Assembly: GCA_023402175.1 (NCBI GenBank)
Contig: JAEXCN010000345.1
Span: forward strand, 1 to 39,677
Direction of reading: 5' to 3'
Length of the DNA: 39,677 nt
Source: Pseudomonadota bacterium
GTDB taxonomy: Bacteria; Myxococcota_A; Polyangia; Polyangiales; Polyangiaceae
A model generated the notes under the pieces. The model was not told where the DNA came from. It was given only the letters and a program-made list of their open reading frames with translations, and ran no database searches. Below are positions 32,977 through 39,677 of this stretch, piece after piece (positions within the stretch are counted from its first letter, which is position 1; each line of letters starts with the position of its first letter). The position numbers were made by a program, and so were the translations under genes.

Positions 32977-33026
32977 GCGTGGACTTCGAGTCCACATCTT
33001 AGTGGCTACAGGGTCGAAGTCCACGC
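32977..33026. promoter_or_regulatory. Inverted repeats in the LysR/GST intergenic region (likely LysR operator)
   Basis: GTGGACTTCGAGTCCAC at 32979-32995 is a perfect 7-bp inverted repeat with a 3-base centre, the T-N11-A type of box LysR proteins bind. The larger arm GCGTGGACTTCGA (32977-32989) recurs inverted and perfect at 33014-33026, giving a third half-site. Together these would allow a tetramer to span both promoters. Confidence 0.65.
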
Positions 33027-33086
33027 TGCCAGGTTGGCGATCCGAAACGTCGTTCACCAATCCGTCTCTTGGCACGTGGAGAAAAA

Positions 33087-33797
33087 ATGGAACCGAAGAC
33101 CGAATCGATCCTCTTTTACGGCGTCCCGTCCGGCTGCTCCTTCGGCTCGATCGTCGCGCTCGAATGGCTTGGCATGCCTTACAAGCTCTGCCGAGTCGAG
33201 ATGCCGAAGGACGTCGAGAGCGAAGCCTATCGCCGGCTCAATCCCGTCGGGGAGACGCCGACGCTCATGACGTCGAGCGGTGCGCTCGTGAGCGAGAGCA
33301 TGGCGATCCTGAATCATCTGGCTCCCGGCGGCATCGACAAGGGGCTGTCGTTCGCGCAGGGCACTCCCGAATTCGACAGGCTCAATCAGGTGCTCGCATT
33401 CCTGAATACGAGCCTGTTCAAGGCGTACAGCCCGTTCTGGTACGCGTTCGAGCACAGCTTGCCATCCGACGACAAAGCGGCGCTCCGACGTTATGGGACG
33501 AAGAAGCTCGCGAAGGCACACGCCGATCTCGAGAACATGCTCGGCGACGGTGATTGGCTGCTCGGCAATCGACGCACGCTCGCCGACGCGTACTTCATCG
33601 GTATCGCGCGCTGGAACGAGTATCACGACGCCGTCGATCGACGCGATTATCCCCGTGTGCAGCGTCTCTTCGACAGGCTCGAAGCGGATCCGGCCGTGCA
33701 GTTCGCCCACGCCGTCGAAGCTCGCAAAGAAGCGCACACGACGGGCGGGTTCAAGGGTGAGATCGATCTCGCCGAAGCCCTCCGCCTCTTGAAGTAG
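33087..33797 (+). CDS. Glutathione S-transferase family protein
   Basis: 236 residues. The ATG at 33087 (MEPKTESILFYGVPSGC) has GGAGA upstream; a TTG at 33069 would add six residues. An N-terminal thioredoxin-like domain (ILFYGVPSGCSFGSIVALEW, then LNPVGETPTL, with the conserved cis-Pro, and ALVSESMAILNHL glutathione-binding segment) precedes an all-helical C-terminal domain (LNQVLAFLNTSLFKAYSPFW, WLLGNRRTLADAYFIGIARW). The catalytic residue is probably within PSGCS near residues 15-18. It conjugates or reduces unknown electrophiles and belongs with the divergent LysR gene. A strong hairpin ends it. Confidence 0.93.
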   Translation: MEPKTESILFYGVPSGCSFGSIVALEWLGMPYKLCRVEMPKDVESEAYRRLNPVGETPTLMTSSGALVSESMAILNHLAPGGIDKGLSFAQGTPEFDRLNQVLAFLNTSLFKAYSPFWYAFEHSLPSDDKAALRRYGTKKLAKAHADLENMLGDGDWLLGNRRTLADAYFIGIARWNEYHDAVDRRDYPRVQRLFDRLEADPAVQFAHAVEARKEAHTTGGFKGEIDLAEALRLLK

Positions 33798-33812
33798 GTC
33801 GTCGACGCGAGT

Positions 33813-33842
33813 GCGGGCGAAGCGGTCACGAGCTTCGCCCGC
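33813..33842. terminator. Strong hairpin after the glutathione S-transferase gene
   Basis: GCGGGCGAAGC at 33813-33823 pairs perfectly with GCTTCGCCCGC at 33832-33842 around an 8-base loop, 15 bp past the stop codon. No T-run follows, but an 11-bp GC-rich stem between convergent genes is a credible two-way terminator. Confidence 0.6.
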
Positions 33843-33915
33843 GTTCGATCAACGCGTCGTGAGGGACAGTACTTCTTCTTGCCGGCGTTCGGCTTCTACT
33901 TGCCGGGCGCGTTAC

Positions 33916-34335
33916 TCACTGAAAGACGTAGACGGTGGTTCCGGTGGCAACCTTGTCCCCGCTGTACGTCTCCTTTTTGACGGAGTTGCCATCGACGAGG
34001 ATCTCGGCCGTGAGCGAGCCGCCAACGTTCGACGTCGGCGAGACGGCGACTGAATCGAACTTGTCTACGCTTCTTTGGAACGTCAGGGAGAACGGCAGCG
34101 CGACAGCCGACTTCGAATCCTGGCCACCGGTATCGTTCCAATAAATGATGTCCGCCGTCGTCAGCCCGCTCGACGAGGTCACTTTGTATTCGATATTCAC
34201 GCTACGAGGGTAGACGGCCTCGTTGGCCTGGGCAGGAGTGGCAGGATCGTCGTCGCTGCATGCCACGACCGAAGCCAAGGCGGACATGGCGGCCACGACG
34301 GTCGCCATCCGCTTCAAATACATCGTCAGCATCAT
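33916..34335 (-). CDS. Small lipoprotein resembling MmpS accessory proteins
   Basis: 139 residues. The signal (LKRMATVVAAMSALASVVAC) ends in a lipobox. The mature part resembles the beta-sandwich of mycobacterial MmpS accessory proteins: VNIEYKVTSSSGLTTADIIY, then LPFSLTFQRSVDKFDSVAVS, and LTAEILVDGNSVKKETYSG, matching their order of V-x-Y-x-V, ADI-x-Y, LP, and G-x-L-x-x-x-I-x-V-D-G. MmpS proteins assist MmpL (RND) exporters; none of that class is adjacent here, though a MATE exporter follows on the other strand. Three ATGs cluster at 34335, 34332 and 34323. GAAGG immediately before the first favours one of the later two, so the N-terminus may be one to four residues shorter. The family match is by eye. 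Confidence 0.7.
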   Translation of the reverse strand: MMLTMYLKRMATVVAAMSALASVVACSDDDPATPAQANEAVYPRSVNIEYKVTSSSGLTTADIIYWNDTGGQDSKSAVALPFSLTFQRSVDKFDSVAVSPTSNVGGSLTAEILVDGNSVKKETYSGDKVATGTTVYVFQ

Positions 34336-34788
34336 CCTTCGAGAAGGCTCCTATCTGCGCGCGCATCGACTCGAGAAGGGTCACGACCCGCGCCCGAGCG
34401 ACGCTGCCACAAACCAGGACCGCCCTGCATGGGAAACGACATTCCTCACCGGGCAGGAGCGGAAATATCGCGCGACCAGCTCAGCCGTATTCGCACCTCT
34501 CCGAAGCCGGTCGCAACCCCTCCATAGTGGTTTCAAACCACTCCGTCTCTGGGCGCAGCGCGCGGGTATCGCGTGGCGCGACACCCGCGCAATTCCTCCG
34601 ACGGAGGCGCATCGCGCACGGCGCGCGCTCCGCATGGCAACCCGTTGCGACGCGCTCGACCGCGCGCGCGAAGGCCGGGCGACGCCGCGCCGGCGAAGCT
34701 CATGCCTACGTTCGATGCGTGCGGAGCTTCTCACGCGGCGGTGACAGTGGCAGTGTCCGGCGCCTGGAGAGGCTGTAGTCCCCTGTCG
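34336..34788. other. Gene-free stretch with three consecutive hairpins before the MATE gene
   Basis: No convincing gene is present in these 453 bases. Three hairpins follow each other closely. AGTGGTTTCAAACCACT at 34526-34542 is a perfect palindrome. The pair 34561-34573/34577-34589 forms a 13-position stem with one mismatch. CCTCCGACGGAGG at 34595-34607 is also perfect. The stretch must hold the promoters of both divergent genes; the hairpins could be a leader attenuator, operators or a small RNA. No strong -35/-10 was recognised. Confidence 0.6.
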
Positions 34789-36156
34789 ATGAAGTCGTTT
34801 CGTCCTGATCACGCCCGCGTCGGGCGCGAGGTCCGCGCCACCATTCGCCTCGCGCTACCGCTCATCCTCGCGCAACTTGCGGCGGTCGGCACGAACATGG
34901 TCGATGCGATGCTCGCGGGCCATCACAGCGCGCACGTTCTCGGAGCCGTCGCGGTGGGAGCGAGCATCTGGTCGCTGGCGATCTTGAGCGGGATGGGCGT
35001 CATGATGGCGGTACCGCCTTCGGTATCGCAGCTCGACGGTGCCGGCCGGCGTCATGACGTCGGCGTGCTGTTTCGCCAGGCGCTGTGGCTCGCGCTCGGC
35101 ATGGGCGTGCTGCTCTGGTTCGTCGTGCGCCATGCGAAGCCTCTCATCGGGCTGATCGGCGTTGCGCCGGGTCTCCGTGACGAGGTCGGCGAGTTCTTGC
35201 ACGCCATCAGCTGGGGAGCGCCGGCGCTCACCTGCTACTTCGCGCTGCGCGGACTATCCGAAGGCCTGTCGCTGACACGCCCTTCGATGTACTTCAGCTT
35301 CGGCGGGCTCGCCGTTCTCGCGCCGCTCGGCTACGTGCTGATGTTCGGCAAGCTCGGTTTCTCGCCGCAAGGCGCGCGCGGCTGCGGCATCGCTACGGCA
35401 TTGGTCCTTTGGCTCGAGATGGCCGCGTTCGCCGTCTACATCGCGCGCCACCGCAACTACCGTGGGCTCGGTCTCGGCGAGCGCTTCGATCCGCCTCGTC
35501 CGAGGAAGATCGGCGAGCTGCTCTGGGTCGGGCTGCCGATGGCGGTGACGCTGCTCGCCGAGGGCGGCCTGTTCGTCGCGGTGGCGCTGGCGATCGGAAC
35601 GCTCGGGGAGAACGTGGTGGCCAGCCACCAGGTGGCGCTCAACATCGCGTCCTTCTTCTTCATGATCCCGCTCGGACTCGCGATGGCGATCACCGTGCGG
35701 GTCGGCCATGCCGTCGGTCGTGGCGACGCGATCGGCGTGCGCTACGCCGGTTTCTGCGGGATAGGGCTCGCCCTCGCCACGCAGATGTTCTCGGCGGGAC
35801 TGATGCTGAGCATGCCGCACGTCATCGCGTCGCTCTACACTCGCGACGTCGGGGTGATCGCGACGGCGACCGAGCTCATCATGCTGGCCGGCTTCTTCCA
35901 GTTCTCCGACGGGATCCAGGTCGCGTCGAACGGTGCGCTCCGCGGCTTGAAGGACACGCGCGTGCCGATGGTGTTCACGTTGTTCGCCTATTGGATGGTC
36001 GGCATGCCGGTCGGCTGGTGGCTCGCGTTTCGACAGGGACTCGGCGCGCGCGGGATGTGGATGGGCCTCATCGCGGGCTTGAGCATGGCCGCCGTGCTGC
36101 TCTTCACGCGATTCTGGCGCAGCCAGAGAGCCCTCGTCGCGAGAACGACGTCGTGA
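34789..36156 (+). CDS. MATE-family multidrug/cation antiporter
   Basis: Inner-membrane exporter of about 455 residues with twelve predicted membrane helices, normal for the NorM/MATE family. The N-terminal half opens IRLALPLILAQLAAVGTNMV and contains MLAGHHSAHVLGAVAVGASI. The C-terminal half opens LLWVGLPMAVTLLAEGGLFV and contains ENVVASHQVALNIASFFFMI, and a second pattern (GLAMAITVRVGHAVG) mirrors the first half. Family members export cationic drugs in exchange for H+ or Na+. I chose the ATG at 34789 (MKSFRPDHARVG), which precedes the first helix properly. The open frame upstream has no recognisable content and lies in the hairpin region. Confidence 0.93.
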   Translation: MKSFRPDHARVGREVRATIRLALPLILAQLAAVGTNMVDAMLAGHHSAHVLGAVAVGASIWSLAILSGMGVMMAVPPSVSQLDGAGRRHDVGVLFRQALWLALGMGVLLWFVVRHAKPLIGLIGVAPGLRDEVGEFLHAISWGAPALTCYFALRGLSEGLSLTRPSMYFSFGGLAVLAPLGYVLMFGKLGFSPQGARGCGIATALVLWLEMAAFAVYIARHRNYRGLGLGERFDPPRPRKIGELLWVGLPMAVTLLAEGGLFVAVALAIGTLGENVVASHQVALNIASFFFMIPLGLAMAITVRVGHAVGRGDAIGVRYAGFCGIGLALATQMFSAGLMLSMPHVIASLYTRDVGVIATATELIMLAGFFQFSDGIQVASNGALRGLKDTRVPMVFTLFAYWMVGMPVGWWLAFRQGLGARGMWMGLIAGLSMAAVLLFTRFWRSQRALVARTTS

Positions 36157-36253
36157 CCGTCGACCCGACGTCCGTGACCCTGCGGAAGGGCGCGCGCAGC
36201 CCAAGCTCTTCCGGGGCGCTCCAGTCTCCATGGCCTTGCGCTAGGATCGCGTC

Positions 36254-36826
36254 ATGTCGGCCGCCTCGCCCTTGCTCGCCACGGCGGAGTCGTTGATCGC
36301 CCTCGGCGATGCGCCGTGCGAAGTGATCCACGGCGTCGTCGTCCGCAAGGCGGAGCCGAGCGCCGAGCATGGCGATGCGCAAGCGGGGCTAGCCGCGACG
36401 TTGCGCCCTCCCTTTCACCGCGGCTCGGGTGGTCCGGTCGGTCCAGGTGGCTGGTGGATCCTCTCGGAGGTCGACGTGGAGCTTGCGCGTCACGAGGTCG
36501 TCCGCCCGGATCTCTGCGGCTTTCGTCGCGAGCGAGTCACGGAGCGGCCCACGGGGCGCCCCATTCGCGCTCGACCGGACTGGGTCTGCGAGATCCTGTC
36601 CGCGTCGAACGCGAAGACGGATCTCGTCGACAAGCTCGAGGTCTATCGAACCGCGGAAGTCCCGCACTACTGGATCGTCGACCCCGCCACCGAGACCCTC
36701 ACGGTTCACCGCTGGACACGGGACGGCTACCTCATCGCGCTCCGTGTGGGACGCGAGGCGACCGTGCACGCGGAGCCCTTCGACGCGATCGAGATCCGGG
36801 TCGGCACACTCTTCGGCGACGACTGA
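36254..36826 (+). CDS. Uma2-family (DUF820) endonuclease-fold protein
   Basis: 190 residues of the Uma2/DUF820 family, a PD-(D/E)XK nuclease fold common in cyanobacteria and myxobacteria. The core is visible: VVRPDLCGFRRERVTERPTG with the catalytic Asp, then RPDWVCEILSASNAKTDLVD with the E-x-L-S-x-S/N pattern, and KLEVYRTAEVPHYWIVDP with the conserved Lys and the W-I-V-D-P strand. The start ATG at 36254 has AGGA about seven bases upstream. Family function is not settled; transposon-associated and orphan forms exist. No transposase or toxin partner is nearby. Confidence 0.9.
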   Translation: MSAASPLLATAESLIALGDAPCEVIHGVVVRKAEPSAEHGDAQAGLAATLRPPFHRGSGGPVGPGGWWILSEVDVELARHEVVRPDLCGFRRERVTERPTGRPIRARPDWVCEILSASNAKTDLVDKLEVYRTAEVPHYWIVDPATETLTVHRWTRDGYLIALRVGREATVHAEPFDAIEIRVGTLFGDD

Positions 36827-36885
36827 CGGTCGTCGAAGGACCGCAGAGCTGGTCGCGTCCGCCCACGAACGCGGCCCGAAGCGGA

Positions 36886-37692
36886 CTACTTCTTCTTGCC
36901 CTTCGGCTTCTTCTTGCCCGCGGGCTTTGCCGGCTTCTCCGGTTTGTCCGACTTGTCCGCGGAGGCTTCGGCGTCGTCGTCCATGCCGCTGGCCTTGCCC
37001 TCCATGGCGCGCCACGGCTTCGGGGCGATCACCCAGTGGCCGTTGACGAACGCGAGGCCGTCGTACGCGGTGCCGGTCTCCTTTCCCGGCTCGACGAACT
37101 TGAAGCGGAAGAAGAGAACCGACGGTGCGAGGTGCTTCGCGACCTTCTTGTAACCGGCGGGGAACTCTTTCGCGTTGCCCGTCCCCTTCGCAAGATCGGA
37201 GCCGGTCGCGCTCCAGATCTTGACCTCCGTCTGCCCGGGCTTCGGCTTGATGACAGCCTTGTTCGAGCTCCAGTCCTTCGCCTGCGCGGCCTCGATCTTC
37301 GCAGCCGTCTTCGCATCGAAGAGCGACTTGTAGTCATTCGTCGTCGGACGGAGCGATCGCGTGAGCGCGGCATGATCCGCGTTCGGAGCGACGAATTGCG
37401 CGAGCAGGGCGCGTGCACCGTCCTCGTTGCCCTGTAGGATGGCCGCGCCGGAGGGCGGCGCTTCTGCCGGGCTCTCGGCCGCCGCCGGCGCGCTCTCGGT
37501 CGTACCGGCGTCGCTCTCGGACCACGCCGAGCCCGCGTCGTCACCCGACTCGGTGTCCATCGCCGCCGGCACCGGATCGGCGACCATGGGCTTCCCCTTC
37601 GCTGCGCCGCGACCGCCACAAGCGACGAGCATCGCGCTCGCCAGCATCAACATCCCGAAGGTGCCCTTGCGAGCACACGCCCACACGCTCAT
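36886..37692 (-). CDS. Lipoprotein with Lys-rich tail, unknown function
   Basis: 268 residues: MSVWACARKGTFGMLMLASAMLVAC is a lipoprotein signal with lipobox at LVAC. A long Ala/Ser/Asp/Glu linker precedes a folded core at about 90-235 (NEDGARALLAQFVAPNADHA, WSATGSDLAKGTGNAKEFPA, PSVLFFRFKFVEPGKETG, LAFVNGHWVIAPKPWRAM), then an acidic stretch and a Lys/Pro-rich tail (GKKKPKGKKK). The core resembles small ligand-binding or SnoaL/NTF2-like folds only loosely. Its ATG overlaps the stop of the upstream TPR gene as ATGA, so the two are translated together. The basic tail could bind anionic envelope polymers; that is a guess. Confidence 0.8.
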   Translation of the reverse strand: MSVWACARKGTFGMLMLASAMLVACGGRGAAKGKPMVADPVPAAMDTESGDDAGSAWSESDAGTTESAPAAAESPAEAPPSGAAILQGNEDGARALLAQFVAPNADHAALTRSLRPTTNDYKSLFDAKTAAKIEAAQAKDWSSNKAVIKPKPGQTEVKIWSATGSDLAKGTGNAKEFPAGYKKVAKHLAPSVLFFRFKFVEPGKETGTAYDGLAFVNGHWVIAPKPWRAMEGKASGMDDDAEASADKSDKPEKPAKPAGKKKPKGKKK

Positions 37693-39677
37693 TTCAGACC
37701 CTCGTTACCGACGAACTCGTCGGGCCAATCATCCCCCTCGAAAGGCCAGTACTCTTCGTTGTCGCGCAAGTACCGCGCAGCATCGAGCGAGTCCACGGCG
37801 TCCTTCGGCAAATACCCCGCGTTGATCGCTTCGATCTCGACCTCGAGCGCGCGCTTCTTCCCGAGCACGGACTCGATGCGACCGAGCCTCGCGCGGCGGA
37901 GCAGGCGCGAGAGACGGAGATCGAGACGATGGAGCGCGTCCTTCGCGAGCGCGCTCTCGGCAGCCGCGAGCTCGCTCCGAACGCCCTCGATCTCGCGACC
38001 CAGCGCAGCCGCATACGCGGCGTCCGCGCGCAGCAGCTCGGGCAAGTCGTGCCCGCGCGCCTCGGCAGCCGCGGCCTCGGCGGCGGCGACCGAGCTCTGA
38101 CCGAGGCGGCCCTCGAGCTCCGCGAGCTCCTTCTTCAACGGAGCGATCTTGTCCGCGGGCGCGTGCGCCTGCTCGAGCTCGTCGATCTGCCGGCGCACGC
38201 CATCGAGCGCGGCGCGCGCATCGGTCGCCTTCTCCTGCGGATCGCCGTTCTCCTCCACGGCGGGACGGACGCCGCCCGTGGTCGCGAGGCTCCGCTGCAT
38301 GTCCCCGAGCGTGCCGAGCGCGAGGCGAAGCCCGCTCGTCTCGTGATCGAGCACCGCGCGTCGCTTGGCGATCTCGCCGTAGACAGGATCGACACGAACG
38401 AGCGCCGCGACGACGCGGAGCTGCTCGGGGCTGACGGCGGCGCCTGCTGCATTGGTCGCGGCGGCGTCGGCGCCACTCCGGGCGGCCGCGAGGAGCGCTC
38501 GCGTCCCTCGCTCGCTCTCCCGGAGCCGGCGCGAGGCGTCGCGTGCGGGCTCGTAGTCCCGGAGGAACGCCTGGAGCTTCGCATCGGCAGAGGGGAAGCG
38601 GCAGAGCGCGAGATCGATGTACGCGTCGAGGATGCGCGCCTCGTCCTCGTAGCGATGATGGACCTTCAGCGCCTGGAGCTCGTCGAGCAGCTCACGCGCG
38701 CCCTGGTAGTCCTTCTTTTCGTAGCGCGTGGTCGCGGCCTCGTAGAGCGCTTCGGCGAGCCGGTCGGAGTCGCGCGGCACGAGGTAGTAGTAGTAGCGCG
38801 CGTCGTCGTGACGAAGCTGCTCGTGAGCGACGCGTCCGAGCGCGAGTCGCGCGAGATCGCGGACGGCGAAGAAGCGCTCGTCGGCGAAGACGGGCACCGT
38901 CTTGTCCTGCCGCTTCGGGTCGGCGACCTTGCAGAACAGGTTCTCGCCTTCCTTCATCCGGCCACGCTCGACCTGGATGAGACCGGAGAGGTACGTCGCC
39001 TGCGACCAGAACCGCGACGTTTGCGGGACCTCGGCAAAGGCCGCGAGCGCGACGTCGGCATCACCTGCGGCCTGCTTCGCGCGACCGCGAACGTAGGCGA
39101 TCTCCGCGCGGACCTCGGGGGGAGCGTTCGCGGGGACGGCTTCGAGATCCTTGAGCCCGCTCTCGAAGGCGCGCGTATCGAGCGCGATCTCGACGATGCG
39201 CCGGACGGCGCGACGCGCGTACGGGCCGTACTGGTCCCACGATCCTTTCGCCGCGATCGAGCGCCGAAGGTACGCGCGTGCCGATTCGTTGATGCCGGCC
39301 GTCGCGAGCGCATGCCCGAGGAGATACAGCGCGGCGCGGCCTTCCGGCGTCTCGGCGGAGCCTTCGAACTTCGGGTGCTCGACGATCTCCGTGAGCTTCG
39401 CGACGGCCTCGTCGCGACGGCCCATCGAGATCAGCGACTCCGCTTCGGCGACGCGCTCCGAGAGACGCTCGGTCACGCCTTCCTGCGATCCGAGACGGCG
39501 CTCGAGCATGGCCCGGTGATACGCGCGCATCCGATCGCCGCGCGTCGGATCCGAAGGAGCCGTGGGACGCGGGTGAGCTTCGATGAGCGGCGGAGGCGGC
39601 GCCGGTGCGGGCTCGGCAGGCGCGCTGCTCGCCGGCGGCGGAGGCGGCGCCGGAGCAGGTGCGGGCGCGGGCTGCGC
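37689..39677 (-). CDS. TPR/coiled-coil protein (N-terminus beyond window)
   Basis: The frame is open to the right edge, so the gene starts outside; 662 residues are visible. The first about 45 visible residues are Pro/Ala-rich. TPR-like helical repeats follow (about 60-370: AESLISMGRRDEAVAKLTEI, ALYLLGHALATAGINESARA, ALYEAATTRYEKKDYQGARE). A long Ala/Glu/Lys-rich coiled coil spans about 420-580, and a conserved-looking acidic C-terminus (NEEYWPFEGDDWPDEFVGNE) ends the protein. An ATG at 39530 exists but is unlikely to be the start, because the Pro-rich linker continues upstream in frame. It resembles periplasmic TPR scaffold proteins of myxobacteria and is coupled by ATGA overlap to the Lys-tailed lipoprotein gene downstream. 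Confidence 0.85.
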   Translation of the reverse strand, partial: AQPAPAPAPAPPPPPASSAPAEPAPAPPPPLIEAHPRPTAPSDPTRGDRMRAYHRAMLERRLGSQEGVTERLSERVAEAESLISMGRRDEAVAKLTEIVEHPKFEGSAETPEGRAALYLLGHALATAGINESARAYLRRSIAAKGSWDQYGPYARRAVRRIVEIALDTRAFESGLKDLEAVPANAPPEVRAEIAYVRGRAKQAAGDADVALAAFAEVPQTSRFWSQATYLSGLIQVERGRMKEGENLFCKVADPKRQDKTVPVFADERFFAVRDLARLALGRVAHEQLRHDDARYYYYLVPRDSDRLAEALYEAATTRYEKKDYQGARELLDELQALKVHHRYEDEARILDAYIDLALCRFPSADAKLQAFLRDYEPARDASRRLRESERGTRALLAAARSGADAAATNAAGAAVSPEQLRVVAALVRVDPVYGEIAKRRAVLDHETSGLRLALGTLGDMQRSLATTGGVRPAVEENGDPQEKATDARAALDGVRRQIDELEQAHAPADKIAPLKKELAELEGRLGQSSVAAAEAAAAEARGHDLPELLRADAAYAAALGREIEGVRSELAAAESALAKDALHRLDLRLSRLLRRARLGRIESVLGKKRALEVEIEAINAGYLPKDAVDSLDAARYLRDNEEYWPFEGDDWPDEFVGNEGLK

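Noticed and set aside
33069..33084. TGGCACG near the GST start as a -24 element
   Set aside because: No GC at the required -12 spacing, and the site overlaps the ribosome-binding region.
33871..33910. Resemblance of this stretch to the Lys-rich gene end at 36887-36925, as a decayed gene end
   Set aside because: Low-complexity AAG codon runs are common at gene ends in this genome type and the match is short with gaps; chance or convergence is enough.
36254..36826. Uma2 protein as a toxin-antitoxin or transposon component
   Set aside because: No partner gene, transposase or terminal repeats were seen next to it.

Overview
The window is a GC-rich, gene-dense chromosomal segment from what looks like a myxobacterium (Myxococcota, probably class Polyangia). 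The support is the set of protein types: many lipoproteins with long Ala/Pro/Asp-rich linkers, an AgmX/PglI-type protein beside large TPR proteins, RCC1, IgGFc-binding and MXAN_6577-like Cys-rich surface proteins, a giant sigma-54 activator, and dense use of ATGA stop/start overlaps. No tRNA, rRNA, CRISPR array, insertion sequence or phage gene was seen.

Layout. (1) 1-1566: cell-division ABC pair ftsE-ftsX on the minus strand, ftsX cut by the window edge. Divergent from it is a papain-like cysteine protease lipoprotein (1830-3287). (2) 3409-4428: an unusual HSP20 small heat-shock protein with Asn/Phe-rich prion-like repeats, preceded by a good sigma-54-type promoter. (3) 4685-9352: a half-size GDT1/UPF0016 cation transporter and a heavy-metal RND efflux pair (adaptor then pump, with a His-rich pump tail). 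Two palindromes lie upstream. (4) 9630-16978: a gliding-motility/Nfs-like envelope module (GltG-, GltF-, GltE- and GltD-like), interrupted by a ferritin-like DUF2383 gene on the opposite strand. (5) 17079-27001: a minus-strand array with an ECF sigma factor, a likely anti-sigma factor and five to six secreted lipoproteins (Cys-rich, two propellers, RCC1, IgGFc-binding, one small). Most are translationally coupled, and the array is preceded by an envelope protein. (6) 27167-28209: a membrane-anchored hypothetical protein, a small relic of a LysR gene, and a small lipoprotein coupled to the next gene. (7) 28206-31910: a 1234-residue TPR-containing sigma-54 activator. (8) 32058-33797: a divergent LysR regulator/glutathione S-transferase pair around clear inverted repeats. 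(9) 33916-36826: an MmpS-like lipoprotein, a MATE exporter with a hairpin-rich leader region, and a Uma2-type nuclease-fold protein. (10) 36886-39677: a Lys-tailed lipoprotein coupled to a TPR/coiled-coil protein cut by the right edge.

How they may work together. Much of the window concerns the cell envelope: division/septal remodelling, trans-envelope machinery, metal and drug efflux, and displayed lipoproteins. The ECF sigma/anti-sigma pair probably controls the surface-lipoprotein array. The sigma-54 activator may control itself and perhaps the HSP20 gene, because both have -24/-12-like sites. All functional names are from reading translations by eye; no database search was run.
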